Below, piece after piece: positions 26,140-37,367 of a stretch of DNA of 64,000 nucleotides (position 1 is its first letter; every line of letters starts with the position of its first letter). Where the stretch lies: NCBI RefSeq assembly GCF_000499845.2, contig NC_023758.2, forward strand, positions 26,385,520 through 26,449,519. The letters run 5' to 3'. Made by a program: the position numbers and the translations under genes. Below the pieces are notes generated by a model, which saw only the letters and a list, made by a program, of their open reading frames with translations, was not told where the DNA came from and did no database searches. Origin of the DNA: Phaseolus vulgaris. Its lineage: Eukaryota > Streptophyta > Magnoliopsida > Fabales > Fabaceae.

Positions 26140-27560
26140 CAAGTAATATATTCTTAATGTATTTTTATATTCACCAATAATCGAATAATCGATTAATAGG
26201 TTTTCATCAAAGATTAAATAATTATACATAATTAAACATGTGCGTTTTTGGATCAATTTATTGTTCTCTTAAATACTACGTATTTAAATGTAATGTGTTT
26301 TTCTCTAGATTAGTTGATTGAGATTATAGTCAATTATTATTTTTTTGAGATTTTTTTTTTAAATATGAAAAATAATTTAACGATTAAAGGTGCAATAATC
26401 GATCAAAATAATAACAATATTTCAATATAACTTTTTTTTCTCTTCACATAATTAGTCGATTAAGTTTAGATAATTAATTACTTTTTATATAAAAACTTTT
26501 ATGTTAGACATTACTATAAAAGAGTTATTTGAGAAATTTGAAACATAGGAATAAACACATCTTTAAAGGATGAGTGATACATCATTCTGAGATTTTTTTT
26601 CTTTGTTCAATTAAATGTTTAGTCTTTCTTAACATCTAAATGTGATTTTGCTTGGTTTCCTTTTTTTGATTGGTGTCTTGATCCGTGGACTTGTTTGTTT
26701 ATGATCAAGAACATTTGAGTAGGTGGATTTGTGGTGTTTTTTTTAGTTGTCTTTGTTGGTTTTGAGTTAACAGTTTGGTAAGTTATGAGGTCTCTCTTTT
26801 GTTAGGTGTTGTTATGTAAAATGGTTGAATCATCCTTGTGATGGTAAAAACGCACGCGGAAGCAATACATACAATCATGAATCAACTGCAGAAAAATAAA
26901 CGACACAAGATTTAACGTGGTTCGGTCACCAACTGCAACCTACATCCACACGGACAACTATTAGGTTTTCATTCTATCATGTTGCACACCAATTATAAGT
27001 ACAATAATCTCTTTAAATAGAGATTATAAAAGGGACACAATGATTAAGCACACTCACTAAATATGGTGTCTAGTCAGTCCAACCCAATTGGTCTTGACTT
27101 CATACCCAACACCCTGGAGTGGTTCATATTTATTTATTTTTTTCTTGCCGATAAAAAATAAATAAAACTTAACATCTCAGTTAGACTGACACCTCAAATA
27201 ACAACAATCATCTGTCATTACATGAAAAAAATATTACTAAAAAAAAAGGAAATAAACAAAAATTGGAGAAACTATACCAATTAATTTGTTCTTAATGTAT
27301 TTCTAAATTTACCAATAATCGATTAATAGATTTTCACAATCAATTAAAACATTGCATAGTTAAACATGTGTTGCATAAAATTAATATTTTCTTTGAATTT
27401 ATATTTTCTTAAATGTTGCATAAATAAACATGTACTTTTCTGGATTAATAATTAACTTTTTTAAAAAGATGAAAGAAAATTTATCAATTAAATGATATTA
27501 TAATTGATCCAAACAATGACAATAGTTCACTATCTTTTTTCTATTCATATAATCAAATAC
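26140..27560. repeat. pair of diverged direct repeats about 1.15 kb apart
   Basis: The segment at about 26140-26490 recurs in the same orientation at about 27285-27560. Shared words include TTCTTAATGTATTTYTA, ACCAATAATCG with ATCGATTAATAG, TTTTCA, and ATTAAACATGTG. A later block has GATCMAAAYAATRACAATA followed by TTCWYATAAT. The copies flank about 800 bp that include the separate repeat at 26840-27175. They could be decayed LTRs or a duplicated segment. I found no coding remains between them. Confidence 0.5.
26840..27175. repeat. interspersed repeat with ACGTGGTTCGG motif
   Basis: Less AT-rich than its surroundings. It contains AACGCACGCGGAAGCAATA, then TTTAACGTGGTTCGGTCACC, then CTACATCCACACGG, a word order common in dispersed plant repeats. 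Its right end has GGAGTGGTTCATATTTATTT, TTTTTTCTTGCCGATAAA and AAATAAATAAA. Those words recur, also as an inverted pair, at 53941-54172. No coding capacity. The family is unknown to me. Confidence 0.45.
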
Positions 27561-29178
27561 CAACTTAACATCTTCAATTATTTGTCACATAGGCTTTTAA
27601 AAATCAAGTTTAAAAAACTCTATGAAATCAACTGAAGGGGAGGATTTTCTAATAGAATATGAACTGCTCATACTAAAAGTTTGTATGTCGAAAGGTTGAG
27701 AGAACGAAAGAAGTTAATGATAAGTGTGAATGTTAGTGAAAATATTACGTGAAAAAACATATTAGTGTCAGTGTTAAGAAGTGATACGCATGAACGATAA
27801 ATAAAATTAATTAAGGAAAAAAAACAATTAATAAGAGATAATCAAAAGAATTAAAAATGATGTGACAGATCCAGTAGGCCCATTAGCAAGTAGTATAAAT
27901 AGATAAAATGTTTAGTTCAATTTTTTTAGCTTTTATGTGAGATAATTAACACAACTACTAACTTGATCTTCAAAGTGTTCCTGCAGGTACTACTTCACAT
28001 ACCAAGAGACCGAAAAGTAGTTCCAAGAACACGAGTGACCGAGAGAAGAGATACGAACAGGAAAAAGGATGGACCAGAAGAACGAAGTGAAGACGAATTT
28101 TGGAAGCTCTCCCACATAATCACAAGTACATAACCCTATTCATCTATACACAAATGTTAGCACCCACAAAGTAATATTATATTTTCTTAAACTCTTTTTT
28201 TTAACAGTTTTAATTTCTTTCTAAAATATTTCTATTTTTGAAACCTTTTGTTATACAATTATAATTTAGTTCTTAATCATTTAATTAGTAGTTTCCTAAT
28301 ATATCATATTTCATAAAACATTTAAGTCTTAAACATAATAAATCTGACTTCAAAAAAGTATGCTTACAAATATATGGGCAAAAATGAAGTGAGAAAAAAA
28401 AGTCTACTAATAACATTGAGTCTTCAAACTTCTATTCACCAAACAAAAGAATTTAATTATTTTTTTAATAATATTTCTTTTTATACGATGATAAATTATG
28501 GTTGTTATTTAAAGTGTAAGTTAGCTGAAATGTCAAGTTGATAATGTTTAATAAAAAAATTTATTAAAGAAAATAAAATCAACTAATAGAAAAACTTAAT
28601 GATCACACCAAACATATCTTTTATTTGCAAAATTGAAAATACACAATGCAACAAAAGTAGTTTTCCGCCACAAAAAAGTTTTATCAATAAATTAACAAAC
28701 AGTCATTGTAGTTACAGTTTCCATAAAAATATTATGGACCATGAAGAGAGCTAGTATAGACCCAAATAGTGATGAGAAAAAGGAAGCACCATATTCATTC
28801 TTATTTCTAATATTTTTTTAAGAAAAATATTTATTCATGTATTTATTATTTTTTAAAATATTTGTAATTAATTAATGTACTTCTACTAAAAAAATATGAA
28901 TACTCAAAGTTAATTTTGTTTACCCACATGTCTCGTAAACTTTTTCATTAATTGAAAATCTTAAACAAAATATATCTATCTATGTCTATCTATAAAATAA
29001 TATATACAAATCAAGAGAATACAAATGAAAAGTTTTTACATATGTCAAAAAATAATTAAAAATTACCAAAGAAGAAATGTTTCCACCTACGTGGCAAATC
29101 CAGCACAAGTGACTTTACCAACCAAGAATGCGTGGCACTAAGAAACCCCAAATACCTCACTCCTCAACACTTCAGTAT
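27561..29178. other. AT-rich intergenic DNA
   Basis: Nothing coding is visible. A slightly GC-richer island at about 27980-28130 (CCGAAAAGTAGTTCC, GAGTGACCGAGAGAAGAG) may be retroelement debris. The last 100 bases before 29178 are unique-looking sequence that forms the left flank of the Mutator-like element. Confidence 0.45.
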
Positions 29179-29187
29179 CATTCTTTG

Positions 29188-30696
29188 GATTTTTTTTTCT
29201 TCTAAAACTGGTGTAATTTTATTTCGAAATTCCAAGCAATTATTTTTATTCTCAAAATGGGTAAATCACCAATATAGAGTGCATTTTGATAAGGCAAAAT
29301 GGCCACCGATTTTTTAAAAAATTAAAAATTGTATATGTGTAATAAATTTCTAATTGAAATCGTATTTTATACATACATTTTAATATTATAATATATTAAT
29401 TTTATTAAAAAATAAAAATCATATATTTGAAATACGATTCAAACAAGTTTTAAATACATTTTAAATATTATAATATATAATAATATATAAAATTAAAATA
29501 TGTATATAATATATAGAAATACATTTTAAATATTTTAATATATAATAATTTTAATATACATTTTTAGTATTTAAAATAAAAATAATATAAAATTAGATAA
29601 ATTTAATTTACTATTATAACTTTGTTTTATATATAATTAAAGAATATTAGATTTTAGTATTTAAAATAAAATAAAAATAAAAAAATAGATAAATTTAATT
29701 TTTTATTACAATTTTTTTCCATATATAATTGAAGAAAATTATATTTTTATAAAATATGTTTTTAACTAAATAAAGATTATTAGTCTAATGAGACCAAACT
29801 TCATCCAGAATCCCAAAAAAATCATACATACCAACAACTAATCTAATCGTATACATAATAAAATATAAACATTTTCAAAAAGTCAAACAAATTCTTACAA
29901 CTGCAATGAATATCACAATAAAGCAGACAATACTGAAATGTAAACTATTGTATTGTTTTCTTGTTTTATATGATAACTAATGTTTTCCGGTAACATTCTT
30001 TATTTGAACTTTTTTTGTTAAAGTTTCTCGTTTACTTTTAGTATTTTGAATTAGAATTTTACTATTTTATGAATTAAATTTACTTTAATCATTTTTTTAA
30101 AATAATTAATTTATATTATTTTATATTATTAAAGTATCACATCTTTAATTTTATTAAAAATTCAAAATGATTTTTATCCATAGTAAATAAATATTTTCTG
30201 AAAAATTATTTAGTTAAAAAAATATGTTATAAAAATATAATTTTCTTTAATTATATATAAAAAAGTTATAATAATAAATTAAATTTATCTAATTTTATAT
30301 TATTTATTTTAAATGCTAGAATAATATATATTAAAATATCTAAAACGTACTTTTATATATTATATATATTTTTATTTTATATATTATTATATATTGTAAT
30401 ATATTATAATATTTAAAACGTACTATTTTTAGCTAAAATTGTATTTTACATATACAATTTTTCAAAAATTAATATATTAAAATATATTATAATATTAAAA
30501 ACGTATAAATACGATTTCAATTAAAAAATATATTTGAGATATACGATTTTTAATTTTTTTCAAAATCCTATATGGGGTTGGCCATTTTGTAACAAAATGG
30601 CACTCCCTATTGACAATTTACTGATTTTGGGAATAAAAAAAATTATCCAATTTAATAATTTCAAAATAAAATTACATTAGTTTTTTTTAAAAAAAC
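29188..30696. mobile_element. Mutator-like non-autonomous element with very long inverted repeats
   Basis: A 1,509-bp element bounded by CATTCTTTG (29179-29187) and TATTCTTTG (30697-30705), a 9-bp duplication with one mismatch as expected for Mutator-like transposition. The ends are inverted copies. Left reads GGTGTAATTTTATTTCGAAA, and the right end read inward gives AATGTAATTTTATTTTGAAA. Further in come TTATTCTCAAAATGGGTAAA versus TTATTCCCAAAATCAGTAAA, and then GGCAAAATGGCCACC versus ACAAAATGGCCAACC. Homology between arms persists inward to about 29765 and 30215 (TAAATTTAATTTA...TATAATTAAAGAA on both), leaving a loop of about 450 bp. No transposase frame is present, so it depends on a partner element. 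The whole transcript could fold as a long hairpin. Confidence 0.75.
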
Positions 30697-30813
30697 TATT
30701 CTTTGTTTATCTAAAAAAAAACCTAATCCAACGAAATTCATGCTACAAATTTCTAATATTTTATTATTGATATAATCCATAATCTATATCATATATTACC
30801 TAGAAACAATTCA

Positions 30814-32203
30814 CACTGCTACAAATAAATACATAAAATATGACTTCCTATAAGGACGTTCTTAAAGAACAATCATAATAATAGAGACAATGACATTTTT
30901 ATAGTTTTTTTTAAAATTTCGTTACTTTTTAACGATGGTTCGTCGTTATATGTTGGATCTGACACTTTTATTTCGCGTGGGCTACACTCTCTCACTCTTC
31001 TCACTTCTTCTCTTCCTCTCATCACTCCCTTCTTCATCACTCCCTTCTTCATCACTCTTCGCCGTCCTCAACACTTTCCTCCATTCATCTCTTCCTCATT
31101 CTCACTTAACCTTCATCACATTATCTTCTTCCTCGCACATCCCGCATTCCCATCACACAACTCGTCGTGCCTCTGCCTCAAACCCTCCCTCTTGCGTTTC
31201 ACCTCTGCGATGCGTCGCCGCGTCTTCCAACTCTCACTGCGCTGCCCTCTCTCCTCCCTACCTTTCTTCCTCCCTCCCTTTCTCACTCCCTCTGTACCTC
31301 CCTAGCAATCGCACGTCAACAACGAAGGACGTCGTGCCTCTGCGGTGCGCCGTCGCATCTCCCAACTGTCATTGTGCTGTCGTGCCGCCTTCTCTCCTCC
31401 CTACCTATCTTTCTCACTCCCAACGTACCTCCACAATAACCGCGCGCCAACAACAAAGGACGATGTATCGTTACTTCTCCTCTGCGCAAGTGGACGTCCG
31501 CACCGCTACTCTCCGCATCGTCGCGCCTGACCGCCCTCGTGCTTCGCTCACCCGTGTCATTTTTCCCACCAGGATATTGTTTTAATATTTTTTGTTTTCA
31601 AATGTCACAGTTTTTCAATGACCCACAACAACTAGATTCAAAAGCGTTAGAGTATGTGACGACAACATGGTCAAAATATTTTGTAACCATGTATAACACC
31701 TTAGGATAGATAAATCATTAGAATGATATAAAACTTTTTCATATATTACCAAAACTTTTTGTATAATGTTATATATACTTAATTTGTTGTATGCATTTTT
31801 CATATTTAAATTATGATATTAAATGCTTTTATTTTTTGGAAATTAGATATTTTTATGCAAGTTTGAAGTGTATTATATGAAATAAAACATTTAAAAAAAA
31901 GATATATACATATAACAACAGTTCTATATGGAATCGTCTTTACAAATTTTGCTTTTTCTAAACTTTTACCACTTATAACAACGATTTTAGGAGGAACTGT
32001 CTTTAAAAATATTTTTTAAAAATTCAATTATTTACTAGTCAAAATAGCGACAATTAGTTACACATATTTATATTACTTATTTATAACGACGATTTAAGAA
32101 TTATTGTTATAAATAACTTATTTATAACGACACTCAAAATAATGATGATGAATAATCTTTATATACCTTTTTACTTGTTGTTAATGTAATTTTTTTACTA
32201 GTG
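30814..32203. mobile_element. candidate CACTA-type non-autonomous element
   Basis: The right end, read on the minus strand, is CACTAGTAAAAAAATTACAT, beginning with the CACTA signature. Subterminal words such as TATAACGACGATTTAAGAA and GTCGCTATTTTG recall CACTA subterminal repeats. The left part has TTAACGATGGTTCGTCGTTA near 30927 and a possible degenerate end CACTGCTACAAATAAATAC at 30814. I could not find a matching 3-bp duplication (TCA left, TGA right), so the left boundary is uncertain. The interior holds the pyrimidine-rich tandem repeat listed next and no recognisable transposase. Confidence 0.4.
31195..31500. repeat. pyrimidine-rich imperfect tandem repeat (about 137 bp)
   Basis: Two successive units begin CCTCTGCGATGCGTCGCCGC (near 31204) and CCTCTGCGGTGCGCCGTCGC (near 31338). 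Both continue through TCYCCAACT, TCTCCTCCCTACC, CTCACTCCC and AACAACRAAGGACG. A partial third start (CCTCTGCGCAAG) follows near 31479. The tract lies inside an open 216-codon frame (30935-31585) rich in Ser, Pro, Leu and His, and is far richer in C and T than its surroundings. I regard the frame as fortuitous. It could be a captured and amplified host segment. Confidence 0.6.
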
Positions 32204-32313
32204 TGATATTTATTATATGTATTATTTATCATTATTTTAAATCATTATATTTTTATTAATTAAATTTATATAGTAAATATTTTATATTTTTAAAAATAAA
32301 TGTCAAAGTATCA

Positions 32314-32361
<48 letters not shown>

Positions 32362-33115
32362 TTTTAAAAACACATAGTTGTACATGATTTGCTTTAGAAC
32401 ATTTCAGTAACATTTCACTATTTTTATTTGTATTTCTATTAACTATGATTGTTTTTATATCTTGAATATCAAAGTAAATATAAAATTTTAAATAAAATAT
32501 CATTAATTATATTTTTTAAATTATTTAAATTTAATATTAAAAATAAAAATTTTATGAACTTATCTCCACCAATAAAATTTAACACAATACTTTATAAAGC
32601 AATCATAATAAACATATTTTTTTTAAATATCATAATTTTCAATTTGCATAACTATTTAATAAATTAATTAATTATTAATTTTTTTAAAATTAAAATTAAA
32701 ATTTTAACTTAATTCAATATTAAAACTTATTTATGTCACTTCTTTTAGAATAAAATCTTCCAGATAAAATCAACATAATCAAGCATGATAGCAATTTATA
32801 TTAACAAGAATATATATATATATATATATACTTAATTAATTATTTTATTAAAATTAAATATGATAAAATCAACATAATTAATTGATTAATCATATTTTAA
32901 AGTTACTGAAATATCTCCAACATAATTTCTCACGTGGAGAACTTAATATTTTAAACATAAAACAATATATTTATAAATAATTTAATAATATTTTAATATC
33001 GAATGATATAATAAATTCAATAAATATTGTTAAAAGTAGATTATGATTCTACTTTAAAAAATAAATTTTAAGTTTAACTTAATTTAGAAAAAAATTAAGA
33101 TTTATACCAAAAATG

Positions 33116-33155
<40 letters not shown>

Positions 33156-33435
33156 GTGTCTAAGCGTTAAAAAAAACGTAAACATCAAACACGTGTCTCT
33201 AATAAATATTATATATGTCTAAAACCTATCAAATATGACCAGAAACTATTTTAAAGTATTCTGAGAAGGAGGTGACAATGCTTCCTATTACATTATTTGT
33301 AATTGCTTTTGAAAGTATATGATGGGTGGAAGAGTTGTATAATCTAAAAAGATATTTTCTAATTTTAACACAGTAATGTCATATTCTTAATGTTATCTTT
33401 AACTAATCTCTTTTATAAAGAAAAAGAAAAAAAAA
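32204..33435. other. AT-rich intergenic DNA with microsatellites
   Basis: No gene is visible. The DNA contains three pure TA runs: 32315-32359 (about 22 units), 32811-32830 (10 units) and 33119-33153 (about 17 units). The rest is AT-rich with no recognised element ends. Confidence 0.6.
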
Positions 33436-33978
33436 ATCAACGTAAAGAATAAGATCTAGAAGTTATATATAACTTCTGTTAGAGAAAATTGTTTTAAGGA
33501 GAAGGTGTTATGTGAATGAGACAATAACTGCAAAATGTCGTACTACAAGTTAATATTGAAACATACAATAACTCTTATGTGCATCATTCTAAAGTTAATA
33601 ATAGTGGGAAGATTTAGTAATTTAGTAAATTTGCATTATCATAACATCAACAACTAAGATAAATGAAGATAGTTTTCTAAGGTAAACAGAGAAAAAAGAT
33701 GGAACAGAACAGGGCAAATGAACTGACAAGATCATAGATTGAAGCAAGAAACTGAAAATGGCCTAATGCTTCATGAGAAACATACAATCAGCACTAGCTG
33801 TAAGAATTAGGCAATAATTTTGTATACAAAATCAGACTACAAATGTTTCAGATGTGGTAAAAAAATCCAATTAAACTTAGATGTGACAAAACCAACACAA
33901 TACTATCTGTTTACCATTTAAATAATAGATGTGACAGATTACACTGGTGAAATGCTTAGAGTAAGTCTAGACAAGAAA
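33436..33978 (-). repeat. duplicated FEI intron segments joined without their exons
   Basis: This stretch aligns by eye with FEI intron DNA in two blocks. Positions 33436-33721 match 18552-18909 (shared AAAGAATAAGATCTAG, GACAATAACTGCAAA, TAACATCAACAACTAAGATA). Positions 33722-33978 match about 19436-19757 (shared TGACAAGATCATA, CACTAGCTGTAAGAATTAGG, AGAGTAAGTCTAGACAAGAA). The FEI exons at 18922-18993 and 19092-19163, with the DNA around them, are missing at the junction, and the copy stops about 20 bases short of where the exon at 19776 would begin. Orientation is the same as in the FEI gene. The copy also lacks the CA/TA microsatellite at 18710-18760. No FEI coding sequence remains. It abuts the 3' end of the P450 gene. 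Confidence 0.85.
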
Positions 33979-34052
33979 TTTGAAAAGATTAACATAGCTC
34001 TTGCAACATTTTAGTGTCTCTGATACATTTTGAAAAGTATGGATACTTGTGT

Positions 34053-35576
34053 TCAAGTGATTCTTGGAGACACCATTGGCCTCAATGGATTCTTCATCAC
34101 AATAGTGAAGGCCTGCTTCTCACTCATGTCAACCTCACACCCATCTTCAAGTGTCCATTTGAAATCCCTCACCAAATTGGCCACAAAGTACTCAAGGTGA
34201 AGGGTTGCCATACTAATTGCTGGACAAATTCTCCTCCCTGCTCCAAAAGGCATCATTTTAATCTCCATTGTCCCTTTCAAATCAAACTTAGCATCTCCAC
34301 CATGCTTCAGAAACCTTTCAGGTTTGAACTCCATAGGATCTTCCCACACATTAGGATCCCACCCAAATTCAGCCACAAGAAAATTCACAATTGCTTTTTT
34401 TGGTATATCATAGCCATCCATAACAGTGTCCTGTGTAACTGCCCTTGGCAGTATAAAATGCCCCGGAGGGTGTCTCCTTAAAGTCTCCAACACCACAGCC
34501 TTCAAATAAGGCATCCTTTTCAAATGCTCCTCCTCAATGTCCTCACCAGGTCCCACAACATCCTTAATTTCATCAAACAACTTCTCTTGCATGTCCTGGT
34601 ACTTCACTAAATTCGCCATGGTCCATACCCACGTGGTAACTGTTGTATCAGTTCCACCTATCATAAACTCAGCACACATACTCACCAACTCTTCATCCCT
34701 CAACTTGCTTCCATTGCTTGGGAGCTTCATATCAAAAAGGGTATCCACATAAGGCTTAAACTCTTCTCCAATCTCATCTTCAACACCAACCTTGCCCTTT
34801 ATTTTCTCTTGGCGTGCTTTTATGATAGGGAGGAACACATTCACCTGATCCTCACGAATTTTCAAGATCTCTCTCCACAGTCCTCTGAACACAATCTTAG
34901 ACAAGACAGGTGCAAAATTCAGCACATTGAATTTAATGAAATTGTGAAGAAAACCATGTTGCACCCTTTGGATATTCCTAACGGTTCTCTCATCAAATTT
35001 CTCTCCAAAACATATGTACGAAAATAAAGCATACAATGCATAGTTGAAATGGTCTTCCATTGGTACGGCCTTATTGCCAGACTCAATTTCATCAATAATA
35101 TTTTTCTTTAATATATTCAGTGCCCAACTGCGACAATGAGAATATGATTTTAACTGAGAAGGTTGAATTACTTGCATTAAATTTTGGCGCATCATTCGCC
35201 AATTGTGGCCAAATGGAGAAGTGGTGACAGTATATTGGTTAGGAAAGAAAACTTGTGTGGTTTGAAGAGCCAAAGGTCGACCAGCAAAAACTGTGCCATT
35301 TTTAACAAGTGCTCTGTGAGCAGCTTCTTGACATGTTATGAAAATGGAAGGGGTGGAACCTATGTGAATGGTGACTATGTTACCATATTTTGAACGTAAA
35401 GAGCGAAGAACAGGTTCAAGATCAGCAAAATTTTTGGAGGACTTAAGGAGCCAAAATATGTTACCTAAGATGGGTATGGTTGGAGGGCTTGGTGGTAGCC
35501 TCTTGTTGTTGATGATTTTGAGAAAGACTTGAACACATATAAAAACACATGCAAGAAGATAGAACCAGAATCCCAT
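34053..35576 (-). CDS. cytochrome P450, CYP89A-like
   Basis: An intact intronless 507-residue P450, the normal length and gene structure for the CYP89A family. I chose the Met at 35576 (MGFWFYLL) rather than the upstream in-frame Met at 35609, because the membrane anchor then starts at residue 2 as in relatives. The anchor is followed by the proline hinge LPPSPPTIP. The I-helix has MIGGTDTT, the oxygen-activation site. ETLRRHPP is the ExxR motif, FKPERF follows, and FGAGRRICPA carries the heme-ligand Cys at about residue 451. All signature residues are intact. The protein would sit on the ER surface and use NADPH-P450 reductase. Family knowledge: CYP89A9 of Arabidopsis deformylates chlorophyll breakdown products in senescence; the substrate here is unknown. 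A TATA-like box lies about 65 bases upstream, and the FEI-intron duplicate lies just downstream. Confidence 0.93.
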   Translation of the reverse strand: MGFWFYLLACVFICVQVFLKIINNKRLPPSPPTIPILGNIFWLLKSSKNFADLEPVLRSLRSKYGNIVTIHIGSTPSIFITCQEAAHRALVKNGTVFAGRPLALQTTQVFFPNQYTVTTSPFGHNWRMMRQNLMQVIQPSQLKSYSHCRSWALNILKKNIIDEIESGNKAVPMEDHFNYALYALFSYICFGEKFDERTVRNIQRVQHGFLHNFIKFNVLNFAPVLSKIVFRGLWREILKIREDQVNVFLPIIKARQEKIKGKVGVEDEIGEEFKPYVDTLFDMKLPSNGSKLRDEELVSMCAEFMIGGTDTTVTTWVWTMANLVKYQDMQEKLFDEIKDVVGPGEDIEEEHLKRMPYLKAVVLETLRRHPPGHFILPRAVTQDTVMDGYDIPKKAIVNFLVAEFGWDPNVWEDPMEFKPERFLKHGGDAKFDLKGTMEIKMMPFGAGRRICPAISMATLHLEYFVANLVRDFKWTLEDGCEVDMSEKQAFTIVMKNPLRPMVSPRIT

Positions 35577-35640
35577 TTTTTTCTCTCTTTTTTCTTCTTT
35601 GGTAATCATGTATATATTATCTCTCTTTCTTTGCTCTTTG

Positions 35641-35650
35641 AATTTATATA
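35641..35650 (-). promoter_or_regulatory. TATA box of the P450 gene
   Basis: On the minus strand TATATAAATT lies 65-74 bases before the chosen P450 start codon and is followed by an A/G-rich leader. Spacing suits a leader of about 35-40 bases. A second TA-rich word (ATATATACATG) immediately precedes the upstream Met and is less well placed. Confidence 0.5.
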
Positions 35651-35659
35651 TTGTAAGTT

Positions 35660-37367
35660 ATGTTATTGTTAAAAGTTTAACGTTATATGATATTTTTCAC
35701 TGTTATATATACATTACAATTAATGTTTAGTAGTTTCTAAATTCTAAAACAACGCTTATTGATAAAATATATGAAACCATCTTACTGAAAATGCGAGTAC
35801 CTCCATTGCACGTATCTGAGAGGCTTTATCAGCTAAAAGAATCTTTCAAATGCCATAAAGATAAAATTTAAAAATTTTCAACAAATGTATTTCGATATAA
35901 TTGGATGACATAAATTTGATAATTCTTCATAGTAAAATAAGTTGTTTAAAAATATTGAATTTTTTTTTTGAAAAATATTTCAAATAACTAAAATAATAAA
36001 ATTTAAAATTACGTCTAGTCACTTGCTCTTTATACATATACAACATACATACACATATAAAGTTTAAATTTAAAACTTTATATTTTAAAATGAAATTTTA
36101 TTTTAAAAGAGAAATTTAATTACTTTCTCTAAATAAGAAAATTTAAATTTAAATTTAAAATATTTTAATTACTCTATTTGCATAAAAAATTATAAAATAA
36201 AGAAAATTTAGTCATAATTAATTTAAATATTATATATTTCAATTTCTTTATAATTTTTTGAAATTCTTCATTCAAATACAGAATTTAACGATCTGGAAAA
36301 GTTTTTATGAAAATACTTAGAATAAAGTTTTTGAATCATGTAATCGATAAATATGTTGCAGAGAAGAATTGAAAATAAGTATTATTTAACTTTGAGTTTT
36401 AAATAATTTTTAGATTAATAGGTTAAATCACGTTTAGTTATAGTAGATACTTTTGTGTGGGTTTGTGTTGTTTAATTTTCTGTTGTTGCTCGTGAAAAAT
36501 CTAACCTCATTACTTTTTCATTTTATTTTGCAATTATTTTGGAAATTATGAAATCTAGTTTATCAAAATAATATATATATATATATATATATATTTAAAT
36601 AATTATCCAATTTTTGTTAACCTAAATGTGATTCAATATTTATTTTTAAAGTTTCAAAAAATTCAAATTTAGTTTATAAATTACAATTTTCATATATTAT
36701 ATAATATCCAATTATCAAAATGATGAAAATTGGACATAATCAAATTAAAAATAAAATTTTATCAAATTACACTATAATTCTTAAAATTCAAAACACATAT
36801 TATATTATAGTATTTTGTATATACAATTAAATGTTTCATGCATTATTTAACTTAAAATAATAAACAAACTTGTTGTAAAAAAATAGTATAAAATAGAAAA
36901 TTATGCACATATAAATTCATAATAGAATTGGACAAAACTTATATCTGGAGAGAAAATTATCAAAATAAAGAGTTAGAGATTTGGATTGACTCCCTTGTGT
37001 TAATGACACCCTAAAATTGAAATGAATGTCTTAAAGTGATGTATTCTCATATTTATAGAGTAGGACTGATGGGAAGAAATAAATTTTAATTTTAGCTCTA
37101 ACTGAATGAAACTAGATGACTAAGAATTTAAATAACTAAGTAAGGAGAAGAAAGCTTATCTTAAGATTTTCTTTCTCCGGAAATTGGGAAGTAGATGTTA
37201 GGCAAAAATTTTGCACAAAAGAATTTTTTTTTCGCAAGCTCATCATTTATATTAAAGTTGTCATGTCACAAAGGTAAACAAAAAATCTTCTTACTTTTTT
37301 CTTATTGATAGTATGTGAAAATTGTGAGAGAAATGAACTCGGTTCATTTTTTTTTTTGTTTTCAATT
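35660..37367. other. AT-rich intergenic DNA upstream of the P450
   Basis: About 1.7 kb with a (TA)n run at 36570-36594 and no believable coding frame. The part near 36960-37230 is slightly less AT-rich but shows no recognised motif. It ends at the target-site duplication of the hAT-like element. Confidence 0.5.

Noticed and set aside
30935..31585. 216-codon plus-strand frame as a possible secreted protein
   Set aside because: The apparent N-terminal hydrophobic stretch is followed by repeats of pyrimidine-rich DNA that are open in several frames at once. Composition, not selection, explains it.
30814..32203. Fully delimited CACTA element
   Set aside because: The right end is good, but the left end is degenerate and the 3-bp flanks (TCA and TGA) do not match. 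Kept as a candidate only.
32315..33153. Long (TA)n runs as regulatory or replication-origin signals
   Set aside because: Simple TA microsatellites are common in such AT-rich plant DNA and nothing nearby suggests a function.
34014..34481. 155-codon plus-strand frame over the P450 gene
   Set aside because: Antisense shadow of a full-length P450 with every signature motif intact.
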